A DNA stretch of 64,000 nucleotides, taken from Saxidomus purpurata (taxonomy: Eukaryota; Mollusca; Bivalvia; Venerida; Veneridae). Each line of letters starts with the position of its first letter. The stretch's first letter is position 1. The stretch lies in NCBI GenBank assembly GCA_022818135.1, contig JAFMSR010000007.1:10081299-10145298 (forward strand), in the 5' to 3' direction. The position numbers and the translations under genes are program-made. The notes beneath the pieces are model-generated. The model saw only the letters and a program-made list of their open reading frames with translations, searched no databases and had not been told where the DNA came from. Of this stretch, positions 1 to 12,478 are shown in pieces.

Positions 1-545
1 CTTTTCTGTTCTGTTTATGCACGATTTCAATTGTCTTACTAAAATAAAGTTAAGTCCTTTTCTAGTAAAACGCTGCTATCCTTATTTGTGTCACATGAAT
101 TAGCCGAAGTAATAAATTGGAACTGGGAAATCCTTAAATTCAATACACTGAATTTAAGTACAAAATAATGGCTACCAATCGTCATTTCAGAGGCTGAATT
201 TGTACATGAATGTCCTGTCAGCAGCAGTTAGTTGCAGAAAGGAAAACTATTAATTAATTTGAAGAGAACTTATTAGTGTCAGTGACAGTGTTTTCATTAA
301 AAAAACACTGGGATTCAATCATTCATGGAAAAGGACATGTTTTGGTAGCCATGTCAAATCATTCATGGAAACATTACTGTCTCGGTGACGTAGACTTAAA
401 CTGATGACGTAATAAATACGAAATGGGACCAGTTTAACGGAAATTATTTATTATGTGACTGCAAATAATACAAAATTTCATAGGGCCTACTAGTGTAGAG
501 TTTTGCTTTTGAGTGGAAAACAAGACACACGATTTTTTTTTTTTC
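1..545. other. No gene seen
   Basis: AT-rich DNA with no coding frame, clear repeat or splice-flanked segment that I can support. Confidence 0.5.
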
Positions 546-1450
546 AATTAAAGACAATTGAACAGGAATGTGGGGTATTGACCACAGGGGTCCAGTCAGC
601 CATGCGAATTCACAGCGAATTCACAGTAGATGTCAATTAACATGACTGGTCACTGGTAGACTAGCTTCTGTTTATCATATTCAGCTACTGTATAACTTCC
701 TTACATTATGTACAGATAATGTAGGAAAGGGATGTTAGTTATACATAAATTTTAAGACCTTCATAAGATGTTATTATTCTATTTTATCAGTTACCTTTTA
801 GGTACGTAATTCCCAGTCAAATTAGATTATAAAAAAATCAACACTTACAGTTATTATATCAAAATTATTTTCTTATATGACAGAAACATAAACTTTTTTT
901 ACTTTTAGATTACTGAAAAATAACTGTGATTTCAAAGTTAGATTGAGTAATGTTTTAAATACTCATTCAATTACTCTTACAACAAACCAATTATCACTAA
1001 GATTAGATGTTACACTTGATACATAAGAGAAATTTAGTTTTAGCTTATTTTACAGTGAGAAGATGCGTTCAGTTGCACTTATAATTTACAAAAGAAATAA
1101 CTAGTCAGAAGAATTCTTTATACATCAAAAATGCATTCAGTCCACGCCACAGGAAGGTCCATAATTACTTGAGCATATTCACTTTCTCAGTATAACTTTA
1201 AAATCACAGTTTACGCATTTATCTAAAAATTTTTCATATCCTGCAATAAAAGTAAAATGTCATTATTATATAAAACAGTTTATATAAACAACAGGAAATA
1301 AGTTATAAATCAATTATCTGTACAAATCAATAAAATTTATGGTTCTACTATTGTACTACATATCAAGTCTACTGACAGGCTGCTGGACCTAATCAGAGAG
1401 GATTAAAACTGATAAGGGGCAATAAAACGATTAAGATATTTGACCACCTG
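546..1450 (+). repeat. Segment homologous to CA intron 6 (21.72-23.87 kb)
   Basis: ACAATTGAACAGGAATGTG, AGCTTCTGTT, AATCAGCTACTGTATA-like and AACAACAGGAAATAAG, CAATAAAATTTATGGT and CACCTAATCAGA-like phrases occur in the same order at 21727-21880 and 23725-23830. The later copy is interrupted by extra DNA. Ancient duplication or dispersed repeat. Confidence 0.5.
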
Positions 1451-1604
1451 CGGTTTGGGGGGGGGGGTCACTTATGAAGGACATTTTAATTGTCTTTAAG
1501 TAGTCCGGCAATCACACACAAAAACAAAAATAATATCAAACAGGGAATGCCACGTACCAAAAACGCAGCCTCCCCAAAACGAACCCCACAGCACCCAGAA
1601 GCGC

Positions 1605-1660
1605 ACACCACCAACACACACACACACACGCACACGCACACACACACGACACACACAACA
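1605..1660. repeat. (CA)n microsatellite
   Basis: Mostly CACA with a few CG interruptions; a G9 run precedes it at about 1458-1467. Confidence 0.9.
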
Positions 1661-1757
1661 AGTCACGTGGTCAACTGCCGAATATCAAAAACTTTATCCG
1701 GCACCCAGTTATCGGGCCGATAATGCTGCAAGTGACAGGATAAATCGTGATCTTAAA

Positions 1758-2188
1758 CCGAAACCAACAATTATCCTTTATATAATTTCACCGAGTGGAC
1801 ACCAAAAGTGATATCTTCACGAGTGCCGCAGCCACGAGTGAAAATAAGAACTTTTGGTGTTCACAAGTGAAAATTAACGCGATATTACACCGATACCAAC
1901 AATTTTTCTGTTTATTTTATGGTTAAAACTCTACTTGTATTGAGTTTGTTTCTATAAAATATCGAAAATTGCGGGAAACTTCATAAAAAACATAGCGCAA
2001 ATGACGTCATTTTAACGACGTCATCGTCGCATGGTTTCAAGCATTAATTACGCTCTGTATACTTTTTGGCGTAAATCCGGGTTAAAGATTGCAAAAACAG
2101 TGAAAATAAAAATGGTAATCCACTGTTTCAAAACAGTGGATTATCACTTTCATTTCACTGAGAAATAGAGGATAATTGTTGGTTTCGG
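1758..2188. mobile_element. MITE-like element with ~20-bp TIRs, plus adjacent partial copy
   Basis: CCGAAACCAACAATTATCCT at 1758 is mirrored by AGGATAATTGTTGGTTTCGG ending at 2188. A second, partial copy follows directly (2189-2420: ATAATTTCACCGAGTGG, CACCAAAAGTGATAT, GACGTCATCGTCG). A third fragment is at 30170-30226 inside CA intron 5 of domain B. No coding capacity. Confidence 0.7.
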
Positions 2189-2464
2189 TGTAAGAACACG
2201 TTATAATTTCACCGAGTGGGCACCAAAAGTGATATTTTCACGAGTGGCGCAGTCATTTTAACGACGTCATCGTCGAATGGTTTCCAGCATTTATTACGCT
2301 CGGTACACTTTTTGACGCTAACCCGGGTTTAAGATTGCAAAAACAGTGAAAAATAAAAATGGTAACCTACTGTTTCAAAACTGTGGATTATCACTTTTAT
2401 TTCACTGAGAAAACTCTATAATTCACTGGAAAACATAAAATAAAACTCTATAATTCACTGGAAA

Positions 2465-3282
2465 ACATACAAGAGCTGTCAGGAGGACAGCGCGCTCGAC
2501 TTTTTTAGTGCTTGCCAATAAAACAAAACTTTGACAGTTAAGGGTTCGCAAGACTTTAACTACTTTAACAAGGTATTTCTAAGTACAAATCAAGAAACAT
2601 TTTCACAGAGTTATCTTCTCTTGCTTACAGACAGGATTGTGAACACGGGTGCAAAGTTTCAAAGCAATTTCTCAATGGACTTTGAAAATATTTGGGGTGG
2701 CACGCCAACTTAAACATAAATTCTAAGTCCAAAAGGGGGCATAATTATGTCACAATGCTTGATAGAGTTACCTCCTATTGTGTAGAGATTGGGGACATGA
2801 TGGTGAACAAGTATGCAAAGTTTCAAAGCCATATGTCAATGCACTTTGAAAATATTTGAGGTGGTATGCAAACTTTAACATAAATTCTAAGTTGAAAAAG
2901 GGGCATAATTCTATCACAATGCTTGATAGAGTTACCTCCTCTTGTGTAGAGATTGGGGACATGATGGTGAACAAGTATGCAAAGTTTCAAGGCCATATGT
3001 CAATGCACTTTGAAAATATTTGGGGTGGTACGCAAACTTTAACATAAATTCTAAGTCGAAAAAGGGGCATAATTCTGTCAAAATGCTTGATAGAGTTACC
3101 TCCTTCTGTGTACAGGTTGGGGTCATGATGGTGAACAAGTGTGCAAAGTTTCAAAGCAATATCTCAATGGACTTTGAAAATATTTGGGGTGGTACGCAAA
3201 CTTTAACATTGGTGTGACGCTCACGCCGACGCCGGGGCGAGTAGGATAGCTCCCCTTTTCATAGAAAAGCCGAGCTAAAAAT
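2465..3282 (-). mobile_element. Helentron-like/bivalve ~165-bp-core element, copy 1
   Basis: On the minus strand it opens TTTTAGCTCGGCT (3282) and closes with the hairpin GCTGTC...GACAGC followed by TCTTGT (2465-2490). The centre has three ~164-bp tandem units (ACATAAATTCTAAG at about 2714, 2879 and 3043). Small frames inside (ENIWGGTQTL) are repeat shadows. Confidence 0.7.
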
Positions 3283-3289
3283 AAATATG

Positions 3290-4090
3290 CATGTTTTTCG
3301 TCGTTTTTCTGGTTGTTTATGTCATGTTGTTTATTTTATTTTGTTGATGTGGTATTGATTGTTTCATGTTGTCATCAGTCTCGTTCTTTTTGTGATTCCT
3401 AACTTGTATAACTACAAAATCGTTTAAATTTTGAAGACGTTTTGGCCTTAAAATCATTTATTAAGATTTTGCAAAGCGGACGCGGTGCATGTTATACGAT
3501 ATCATGACGCACGTTGATACTAAGTGGGGATAATATAACACAAAAAATAGATACTTTCCATATCAATGCACTTAACAACCCACTATAACTATACAAAAAC
3601 AAACTGCGGAAGTGTTAAAGTTTTAGAGTCAATGTCTAAATAGATATTTTGCCTCTTGAATTGTTTTTAATGTGTTAAATCTTTCAAAACATTTAAATTA
3701 GAGCCACCCATGTTTGTCCTTACCGGAAACTTTGTATAAATTAACCTTTTAGATTTTAACATGGAAACGATAGAATAGCTTTAATACATTATTCAGAAAC
3801 CTCCATCTTCAGTCAAATTCATCAAATGATATACGGTAGTTTCCTGTACTTTGTCCTGACTGTAACCTTGCTCATCTGTGATTCACGAGAACTTTGGCGC
3901 GCAATTAATTTACTATAAATAATGTTTAAAAATAAGAAGAGTTCAGCCATCACAGTTTCGGATTTGGATCTATTTCTATTTCAATGTTTAAACTTGGATT
4001 TATGATAGTTTGGATGAATTAGAATTTGTTTTATTATGGCGTTATAGACCTATCTTTAGAGACATAACATACAATGCCATCTCCTTGAGC
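3290..4090. other. No gene seen
   Basis: AT-rich spacer between the copy-1 Helentron-like element and the 38-bp array. Confidence 0.5.
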
Positions 4091-4096
4091 TGGTGG

Positions 4097-5395
4097 GCAG
4101 CATCCATTTGTGTTCTTTCCTCTCTAACTTGTTGGGAAGCAACCATTTGTTCTCTCCCTCTCTAACGTCGCCTCTCTAACTTGTTGAGAAGCATCCATTT
4201 GTTCTCTCACCTCTCTAATTTGTTGGGAAGCATCCATTTGTTTTCTCCCCTCTCTAACTTGTTTGGAAGCATTCATTAGTGTTCTTCCCTCTCTTACTCA
4301 TCGAACAGAAACCATTTGTTGTCTCCTCTCTCTAATTTGTCGGGCAGCATCCATTTGTTCTCTCACCTCTCTAACTTGTTGGGAAGCATCCATTTGTTCT
4401 CTCCTCTATCTAACTTGTTGGGAAGCATCTATTTGTTCTCTCCTCTCTCTAACTTGTCGGGTAGCATCCATTTGTTCTCTCATCTCTCTAACTTGTTGGG
4501 AAGCATCCATTTGTTCTCTCCCCTCTCTAACTTGTAGGGTACATCCATTTGTTCTCTCATCTCTCTAACTTGTTGGGAAGCATCCATTTGTTCTCTCATC
4601 TATCTAACTTGTAGGGAAGCATCCATTTGTTCTCTCATCTCTCTAACTTGTAGGGAAGCATCCATTTGTTCTCTCATCTCTCTAAATTGTTGGGAAGCAT
4701 CCATTTGTTCTCTCCCCTCTCTAACTTGTTGGGAAGCATCCATTTGTTCTCTCCTTGGGCATTGTTTTGAAGATTTGGAAGCACCTGTTCTCCCCTCTTA
4801 ACGTTGGGAAGCATCCATTTGTTCTCTCCCTCTCTAACTTGTTGGGAAGCATCCATTTGTTCTCTCCCTGGCCTGCCTCTTCTCTAACTTGGGAAGCATG
4901 CTCTCCCTCTCTAACTTGTTGGGAAGCATCCATTTGTTCTCTCATCTATCCAACTAGTAAGGAAGCATACATTTGTTCTCTCATCTCTAACTTGTAGGAA
5001 GCACCAGCTCTCATCCCCATTAGGATCATTTGTTCTCTCATCTCCTAACTTGTTGGGAAGCATCCATTTGTTCTCTCCCCTAACTTGTTGGGAAGCATCC
5101 ATTTGTTCCCCCCCTAACTGTAGGGAAGATCTTTGCCCCTCTCTAACTTGTTGGGAAGCATCCATTTGTTCTCTCCCCTCTCTAACTTGTTGGGAAGCAT
5201 CCATTTGTTCTCTCACCTCTCTAACTTGTTGGGAAGCATCCATTTGTTCTCTCACCTCTAACTTGGGAGCATCCATTTCTTCTCTCCCCTCTAACTTGTT
5301 GGGCAGCATCCATTTGTTCTCTCCCCTCTCTAACTTATCGGGCAGCATCCATTTGTTCTCTCCCCTCTCAAACTTATCGGGAAGCATCCATTTTT
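4097..5395. repeat. ~38-bp minisatellite
   Basis: About 30 copies of CTCTAACTTGTTGGGAAGCA then TCCATTTGTTCTCTCCC. Units near 4760-5140 and 5255-5285 carry many short deletions while neighbours are near-perfect. The open frames on both strands (such as WMLPNKLERGEN) are repeat artefacts. Confidence 0.9.
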
Positions 5396-5399
5396 CTTG

Positions 5400-6515
5400 C
5401 ATACCCCCCGGGGAAAGTACTGGCGTATCCCAGCACGCGGAGGGAATAGATCAGCCTATACTTTCCCTAGGGAAAGACTTGACATCATCCGAACTACTTT
5501 CGTGTATTCAACTCGTACCTGTAACACTTTATTTCCGAGCAGCATCCAGCCCATGTCCTACCCTGCTACAATACCCTCCCCTCTCCATCATCTGTTGAGT
5601 ATGAAGGCTAGTTTCTATTTTAGGTCGACGCTTATCTACGTACCTGCCATTTTTAAATATGGCGGATAAGTAAATAACATAACGTGAAATAGCATCATAT
5701 TACCTACTTGATAAATAGCAGCGCGAAATCTTAGCAAGTGAGTCACATAATTATCTGAGATATGTACATGAATATATGAGCTGCAAGGACATATGTCGTG
5801 TTATAATATTTATCTAACCTGGAAATGCTTCGCGAAAATATGACTAGATAACCAGATAAATATTACAGATATTATGTAGGTATCTAGATAATTATTACGA
5901 AAGTCGGTTAACTTACGTGTGGCAATAATATGCCACCATACAAAACCAATACTTGTCTATGTAGAGTGTTCGAACTTGAAGGTTAACCCCGGATATTCCT
6001 TTAAATACTATTTTGTCATTTTGTCTGACATTATTGCATGATTTATAGCCGTGTTAGTTTGTTTTTTTTCCGACTACTATCTTAAAAACTTTTGCTGACA
6101 ACTGTTTTATACGCTGAAAGACTTAAGTAACGCAACATTTCGGGGAAAAACTCTGTAAAATGTTCTGTTTAACAATATTAAATAAAAGACTTATTTAGTA
6201 TAGAAATCTAGTATCACTGTTGTACGAAAGCGTATAATGGTCGCCAGTTACTAGATATTTATGTAGATTTGATGCGAAAATATCGCATCATGTTTGAAAT
6301 CTTACGGGGAAAATGCAAGATAATAATAGAATAAACACATGAGAATTGTAGCAATCGTTCCTTAAGAATCAGCAAGTAAAATCATTTTGAACGGTAAAAT
6401 AATTGCATGAAAGATTTATCTTGCTTGTGTAAGATAATCTATTACTGAAGATGAGTTTATATTTAGCTCCCACATCGGTGAAACTAGAGTAGATGACTTA
6501 CGAAAATGTTCTCTT
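5400..6515. other. No gene seen
   Basis: AT-rich, with inverted phrases around TATCTAGATA/ATATTTATCTGG near 5805-5900 suggesting an eroded palindromic repeat. Confidence 0.4.
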
Positions 6516-6519
6516 TTGA

Positions 6520-7330
6520 GCTCCCCCTAGCCTGCTTGTCTGTCTGTCTGTCTGTCCACACTTACTGTCTGAACATTCTTTAAGAACAATCGTCATGAAA
6601 ACTGGTCAGAATATTTTTCTTGATGATCTCTGGACCAAGAATTGAAACCAGGTCACGTGGAGTCAACCACATTTTGTATCCAATCATCCGTAAATTTGGT
6701 TAGCATGTTTGTCATGATAAAATATAGGACAAGAAAGAAAGTATATTACGTGTGGTCAAAACCTAGGTCGCCAGGTAAAATAATAGAAAAACCTTGTGAT
6801 AACTCCAGAAGCAAAATTTGTACCCGATCATCCTGGATGTCTTGATAAATGGTAGGTCAAGTGTGAAATTTGGTCACATCATAAAATCTAGATCACAATG
6901 TGAACTCATAGAACATCAACACTCTAGAATTTACATTTTGAACCAAATCATCTTGAAAATTAATCAGAATGTTTGTTTTGATGAACTCTAGGTTTAGTTT
7001 GAAACTGGGATTCATGGGGTCAAATAGTAGGACTTCGGCTCAAATCATTAAAAAACCTACGAACTCTAGAAGCCACATTTGACACACCGGCATCAGTCAT
7101 CTTGAAAGAAAGTTTGTCTTGATGAACTTTAGCCAAGACCGAAACTGCGTAGCATCTGGTCAAAAGTAAGGTCACTTAGTACATTGATTTTAAACCTACG
7201 TTTGGAATGTGTTTACCGTTTCGCAAAGAGATTTTAAACATTGTCAGCGGTTGGCTTTGATCATGACTTTAGACCTACTTTTTGTCTGTGGGACAGTATA
7301 GCGATATAGGACTATCTTCGGCCTCTTGTA
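6520..7330 (+). repeat. Dispersed repeat, diverged
   Basis: Starts at GAGCTCCCCCTAGCCTGC with a (GTCT)n run and contains three to four diverged units around GATGAACTCTAG and GGTCA. No convincing coding frame. Confidence 0.5.
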
Positions 7331-7894
7331 ATTCATTATAGCCGAGGGCTGTAGAGTAAATGATTGTTTTCGGTTTCAGCTTTGCGCTAGTAATATACGT
7401 CAGATAAGATCTTGATTTGCCAATCAATATGTGCCGGATTCGGGAAAAAGTTTGTTTAGTAATGGTTTTAGCAAGGTGTTATGAAAACAAACCGCTTTGT
7501 TTTTAACAATTGTTTTATTTTTTCAAGGCATAACGCACCACTGCAAAATATTATCAAACAAAGTCAACATATTGCCACACACATGTCTAGTTGACATAAA
7601 CAGTAACTATCGACCATTATACGCTTCCGTACTGTTGTGTCCAAATTTACCAGAATCCAACCATGATAACACAAAATTTTATTGCTTCAAAATGTATCAA
7701 CCTACAAGTCCAAAATCTCAAATATTCAATATCTGGTACAGCCACCGTTAGCGTGAATGCAGGTTTCCTGTAGGGTGATACATTTTGAAGCAATGGAATT
7801 TGTGTTTATCACGGAAGAATTTCTATTGAATTTGGACATGTAAACATGTTTACAGATTTTTTTGTCCGAGTGTTGCGTTATTTAAGTTTTTAGG

Positions 7895-7955
7895 TGTACT
7901 CCAATAACTATAAATAACCAATAACTATAAATAACAAATAACTATAAATAAACCT
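7895..7955. repeat. ~17-bp tandem repeat
   Basis: Three copies of CCAATAACTATAAATAA. Confidence 0.8.
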
Positions 7956-8169
7956 CTTGGCAGTAAAACGGAACTACTTTGGTATTACATAAAATAATTG
8001 CATACCTCTTTTACGACAATAAATATTTGAATGACATATTTGAACGACATAATATATCTATATTTGAATTAGTTAGCATATAATCAGTTTTTAAGCCCTT
8101 GCACGTGTTTTTGAGAAATCGGTTATAAATATGGTTGCTGATTTCTGCCTTTAATTCTAAAACACTCGC

Positions 8170-8310
8170 CTATAAAGCCACCTGCAGAGCGGAACATTTT
8201 CGACATGTCGTATACCTCCAAAATGATAAAATCTACCCCGTGTACGAAAGAGAAAGCTTTACTTATTTGGACAGTTCTGTTCAGTTTTTTAACTGTTAAG
8301 TTTTTGTAAA
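8170..8310 (+). promoter_or_regulatory. Candidate TATA box and secretory first exon upstream of the CA gene
   Basis: CTATAAAG at about 8170-8177 is followed by two in-frame ATGs (8205 and 8223). They open a short frame with a basic start and a hydrophobic core, ALLIWTVLFSFLTV, which looks like a signal peptide, and a GTAAAA donor follows at about 8306. Against it, that donor ends in phase 2, whereas the 21-nt microexon at 9702 needs phase 1, so an intermediate exon or another start would be required. Confidence 0.25.
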
Positions 8311-9701
8311 AGAATGAAGAGATAAATACTAAAGTTAATTAATTGAAATAATGGAACAATGAAAGAAAGAACGAAAGAAACGTCATCTTAATTATTCTTT
8401 TGTTAATTGTATCAGAATTTTCAAAAATTGTGTTCAGTTAGGAAGTATTTTATTTCAAAATACGCTGACTAAAATGCAAGCCTTGCGGCGTAGATGTTCT
8501 ATATTTTGGACAGTACCGGTTAATACCCTTGTGTTACACCTTTCAAGCGTAAATTACAATTGTCCTTTTCGCCGTGGTCAGATCATGACGTTGGAGAAAT
8601 GCCCTTTCTATCTCTTACGAATAACACATCCAAATTAGATATAAATTGGCAAAATTCATTCGCCCCTGGCTATTTTAAATTGTATATATAGAAAATGGAC
8701 AACCAATAAAAAACGCCCATTGATTTCACCTGACCCAGGTCACCACTTAAAATGAACGCTGACCTCAGCCATGTGCTCAGTCAGGTCAGAAAGTAAAAGC
8801 ATTTCTTTCTAATAAGCAACGCTCTAGTGGAAAACAATCTTTGGATCTAGGCCCATAAACTTACTGTTTTCCCCCAAGACTGATCAATATATTTGTGAGC
8901 TAAACATTGTCCATTCAACGCAATCGTCTCAATCTATCACTGTCTGTAAAGCCGTTCACTGCTGGCCAAAGACAATGTGAGCATTTTTATCGTCTGCTTA
9001 TTTTCATGACTATGAGGTTAAATGATAGCTTTAATACGTTTTAGTATCACAGGACACAAGCCGAAATTTCCCACCTTTTCCAAAGTCAAGGACCATAACT
9101 CCTCCGCTCTTAGTGGGGTTAAAGCTGTTCCTTCACAGGTTTACGGTGAAATAAAAAGTGTAAAAGTAATGGCTAGAGTCAACAACACAAGACTTTACAT
9201 AGCAATTTGAGAAAATCTGATGAAAATGATGGTGAGCTTGGTTTGACGGCATGGCTACACTAATTTTAAAAGCCAACACTGTATAATTTGGTAGCGTATA
9301 ATTTCAAAAATACAGTATTACTTCGCAGGAATTTATTCTGGAATCCTTTTGTTTGATGATTCGTTCTAAAATAGGTTAATTTCAGACAGTTCGAAAAAAC
9401 TTAATTCTCATTAAGTTGGGTCGTACGGTTTCATTCGTAAAACCAGGTGTCTGGTTCGAACGTCGGCAGCAGATTTTGACCCCGACCTTCACAAGCCTGT
9501 CTTTCCGCGTGAATACTGGCTAGACTTCCAGGAATTAGTCACCGAAGTAGTTAATATAAGCTGTATGAAATAAGTCTTCCGTCGATGCTGCATACTGAAA
9601 TAAATTCATCTTGTAATATTTTGCCTTTAAATTTTCTTTTACACTTGAAGTGAAGGGTAAAAGTAGAATGGTATTAACTGTTTACTCTTTTCTATTTTCA
9701 G
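8311..9701. other. Upstream or first-intron DNA of the CA gene
   Basis: The missing signal-peptide exon could lie here or further upstream. I found no frame ending in phase 1 at a good donor. A 62-codon frame at 9022-9210 lies in apparently repetitive DNA (CAAAGTCAAGGACCATAACT) and is not convincing. Confidence 0.4.
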
Positions 9702-9722
9702 GGAGCTATGCCGGCCCCAAAG
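9702..9722 (+). CDS. CA domain A exon 1: 21-nt microexon
   Basis: A pyrimidine-rich acceptor ending TTTTCAG precedes 21 nt, followed by donor GTGAGA. Read with two leading bases completing a split codon, it gives S-Y-A-G-P-K and a final G that completes GGT with the next exon. This matches the N-terminal W-x-Y-x-G-P-x-G motif of alpha-carbonic anhydrases. The upstream exon should end in phase 1, probably with the T of a Trp codon. Confidence 0.7.
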
Positions 9723-12443
9723 GTGAGAGAAGCTTATTTCTAAAATATTAAGTAGTGGACAGAGTATAGGGACCGTCACTTTCCGTACTAAATCTGTGTT
9801 ACAAATTGCAGGTACACTTGACTCTCGGGTAAAAGCTTCCGAAAAAGCTTTTTATCCAAATTTAAGATTGACTCTAATGATTGTTCAGGTGTGATTAACA
9901 TTGACCCTGCAAATTTCAGATATGAACTTGTCCATTTTCCAGTTAAGACAGTTTCAAAATAATTTTATCTAAAGGGGGTGTTCATTGAATTTTATTGTAT
10001 AATAAGTAGCCATTTATTTCAAATAAAACAGGGATAAAGGCAGAGTTATCCCAATGAAAGCACCTGTTATAGTAATAAAGGGAAATAGCTTTCCTGTTAC
10101 GAGACAAAACAGTATTCAGTGGCCTTCAAATTGCAAACTTAAAGCAATAATGACTTTAAAAATGTTTTTCTTGCCCATTTAGGTGTTGATAACTGGCATG
10201 AAACATTCCCGGATTGCCACCAGAGAAGACAGTCACCTATCGATATACCGTTCGAACTCGAGTACCAAAATTTCTCTACTTTTAGTATGACCGGATATGA
10301 CGACATGGCAGCCTCTGGGCTTGAGCTTACAAATAACGGTCATACAGGTATGTAGTAATCTGTTTTTAGAACATACCGGTACTGACTTTTACGAAATAAG
10401 AAAATATCTTTCAATCCCATGTTTTTTTTCTATTCCGTATCATTTTTGAACACATTGTCCCACATTATCCCTATGTCTGTAGATGTATGTTGTATGAAAG
10501 TCATTCAAGACCGCACCGATACGATGGGTCCACCAAATATTAAACAACACACAACTTTACTTCATTATTGAGACCAAGTTGCATTGATACCGTTAACACG
10601 TGCCTCTTTACATCATTCTATGCACAAAGCAGAATCGTTGCATGGACCCCGCCCAGCAACAATGGAAACTTCATTCTTCATTCTTCAGGGTGTCTTACAA
10701 GTTAGATGATTCTTGTATGAATTTAATTCAAATTCTAGCACTTGTTTGACTCAGACAATCTTGTTAAAGTTTTGTATGCAAGGTACTATCATGCACACAT
10801 CTCAGTAAATCACTTATGGGATAGATTAAAAAGCTTATATGCAGTCTTCAGGGGTATCAAACAATTATATAAAAATAACTCCAGACTGAATTTACTAGAA
10901 CATAATTATGACCCTTGTTAAAATTACACTTACGTGTAACCGCTGATTAGAAAGATTATTCGAAACTTACAAAAGAGTTCATGAATATCAAACTGTTAAG
11001 TTACCATAGATAACTTTTGACTCTTTTATTATCCCCTGGCAAAGGCGGAGGGATATTGTTTTAGTGTGGTCCGTCCGTCCATCTGGAGACATAACTCAAG
11101 AATCAATGAATAGAATTTCATGAAGCTTAAAATATGTATATAATAGCATAATGCCATGGCGCAACTTTCGTCAACATTGGATAACTAGCTCCGACTTATT
11201 GCCCTTTAATTGTTATTTTCTTTTATATTCAATAGATATTAATATAAACAAGAGGGCCATGATGGCCCTGTATCGCTCACCTGTCTACCATTGGCAAAAA
11301 TAAAAAGGTTATTAATAGCAGAAAGGATCAATTTTTACCTTTGGCTCATGATATCCTCTTAATAAGCCTATGTAAAATCAAAAGACCCCCCCCAGGCAGG
11401 GTTAATTTTGACCCTGAGGTCAGGATTTGAACAATCTTGGTAGAGAGTCAATTATTGCCACATGCTGAATATCTAAGCTCTAGGCCTCATTATTTTGCTG
11501 TCTGATCATGATCTGCACTGTTGGCTATTCATTTTTTTGCTGTCTGATCATGATCTGCACTGTAAGCTATTCATTGTATGTTGGCTGGTCATGATCTGCA
11601 CTGTCAGCTTTTTATTTTTGCTGTCTGATCATGATCTGCACTGTTTGCTATGCATTATTTAGCTGTCTGATCATGATCTGCACTTTCATAATTTAGCTGT
11701 CTAATCATGATCTGCACTTTCATTATTTTGCTGTCTGATCATGATCTGCACTTTCTGACAAATTTCAAGGATATCTGGGCTGAAAATGTAACATCTAGAG
11801 TGTTAACAAGGTTTTTCCATATTTGGGCTGTGACCTAGTTTTTGACCCCAGATGACCCATATTCGAACTTGGGCTAGAAATCAACTTAACAACCTTTCTG
11901 ACAAATTTCCAGGATATTTGGGCTGAAAATGTTACCTCTAGAGTGTTAACAAGGTTTTTCCATATTTGGGCTGTGTGACCTAGTTTTACGCCAGGTGGCC
12001 CATATTAAAACTTGAGCTAGAAATCATAGAAACAACCTTTCTGACAAATTGCCAGGATATTTGGACTGAAACAGTAGCCTCTAGAGCCTTAACAAGATTT
12101 TTCTATTTTTGGGCTCTGTGACCTAGTTTTTGACCCCAGATGACCCATATTCGAACTCGTCCGAGTAATTACTGGGACAAACATCCTGACCAAGTTTCGT
12201 GACAATTGAGGAAAAAATGTGACCACTAGAGCGTTAACGAACTAAATGTGGACGGACGACGGACGACGGACATTCATCGATCCTAATAGCTCACCCTGAG
12301 CCAGCTCAGGTGAGCTAAAAAAAACCATTATTCTACTTCTCTAAAATCTGTTATCAAAACTTAATTGTAAGTAACTCAAATAATTTAATATCACTTTTTA
12401 GCTCGACTATTCGGAGAATATGGAGAGCTATTACAGTCACTTG

Positions 12444-12478
<35 letters not shown>

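Noticed and set aside
4263..5598. Repetitive frames of about 60 to 182 codons in the 38-bp array (SICSLLSLTCWEA and WMLPNKLERGEN types)
   Set aside because: Produced by the minisatellite; no start context, splice signal or domain.
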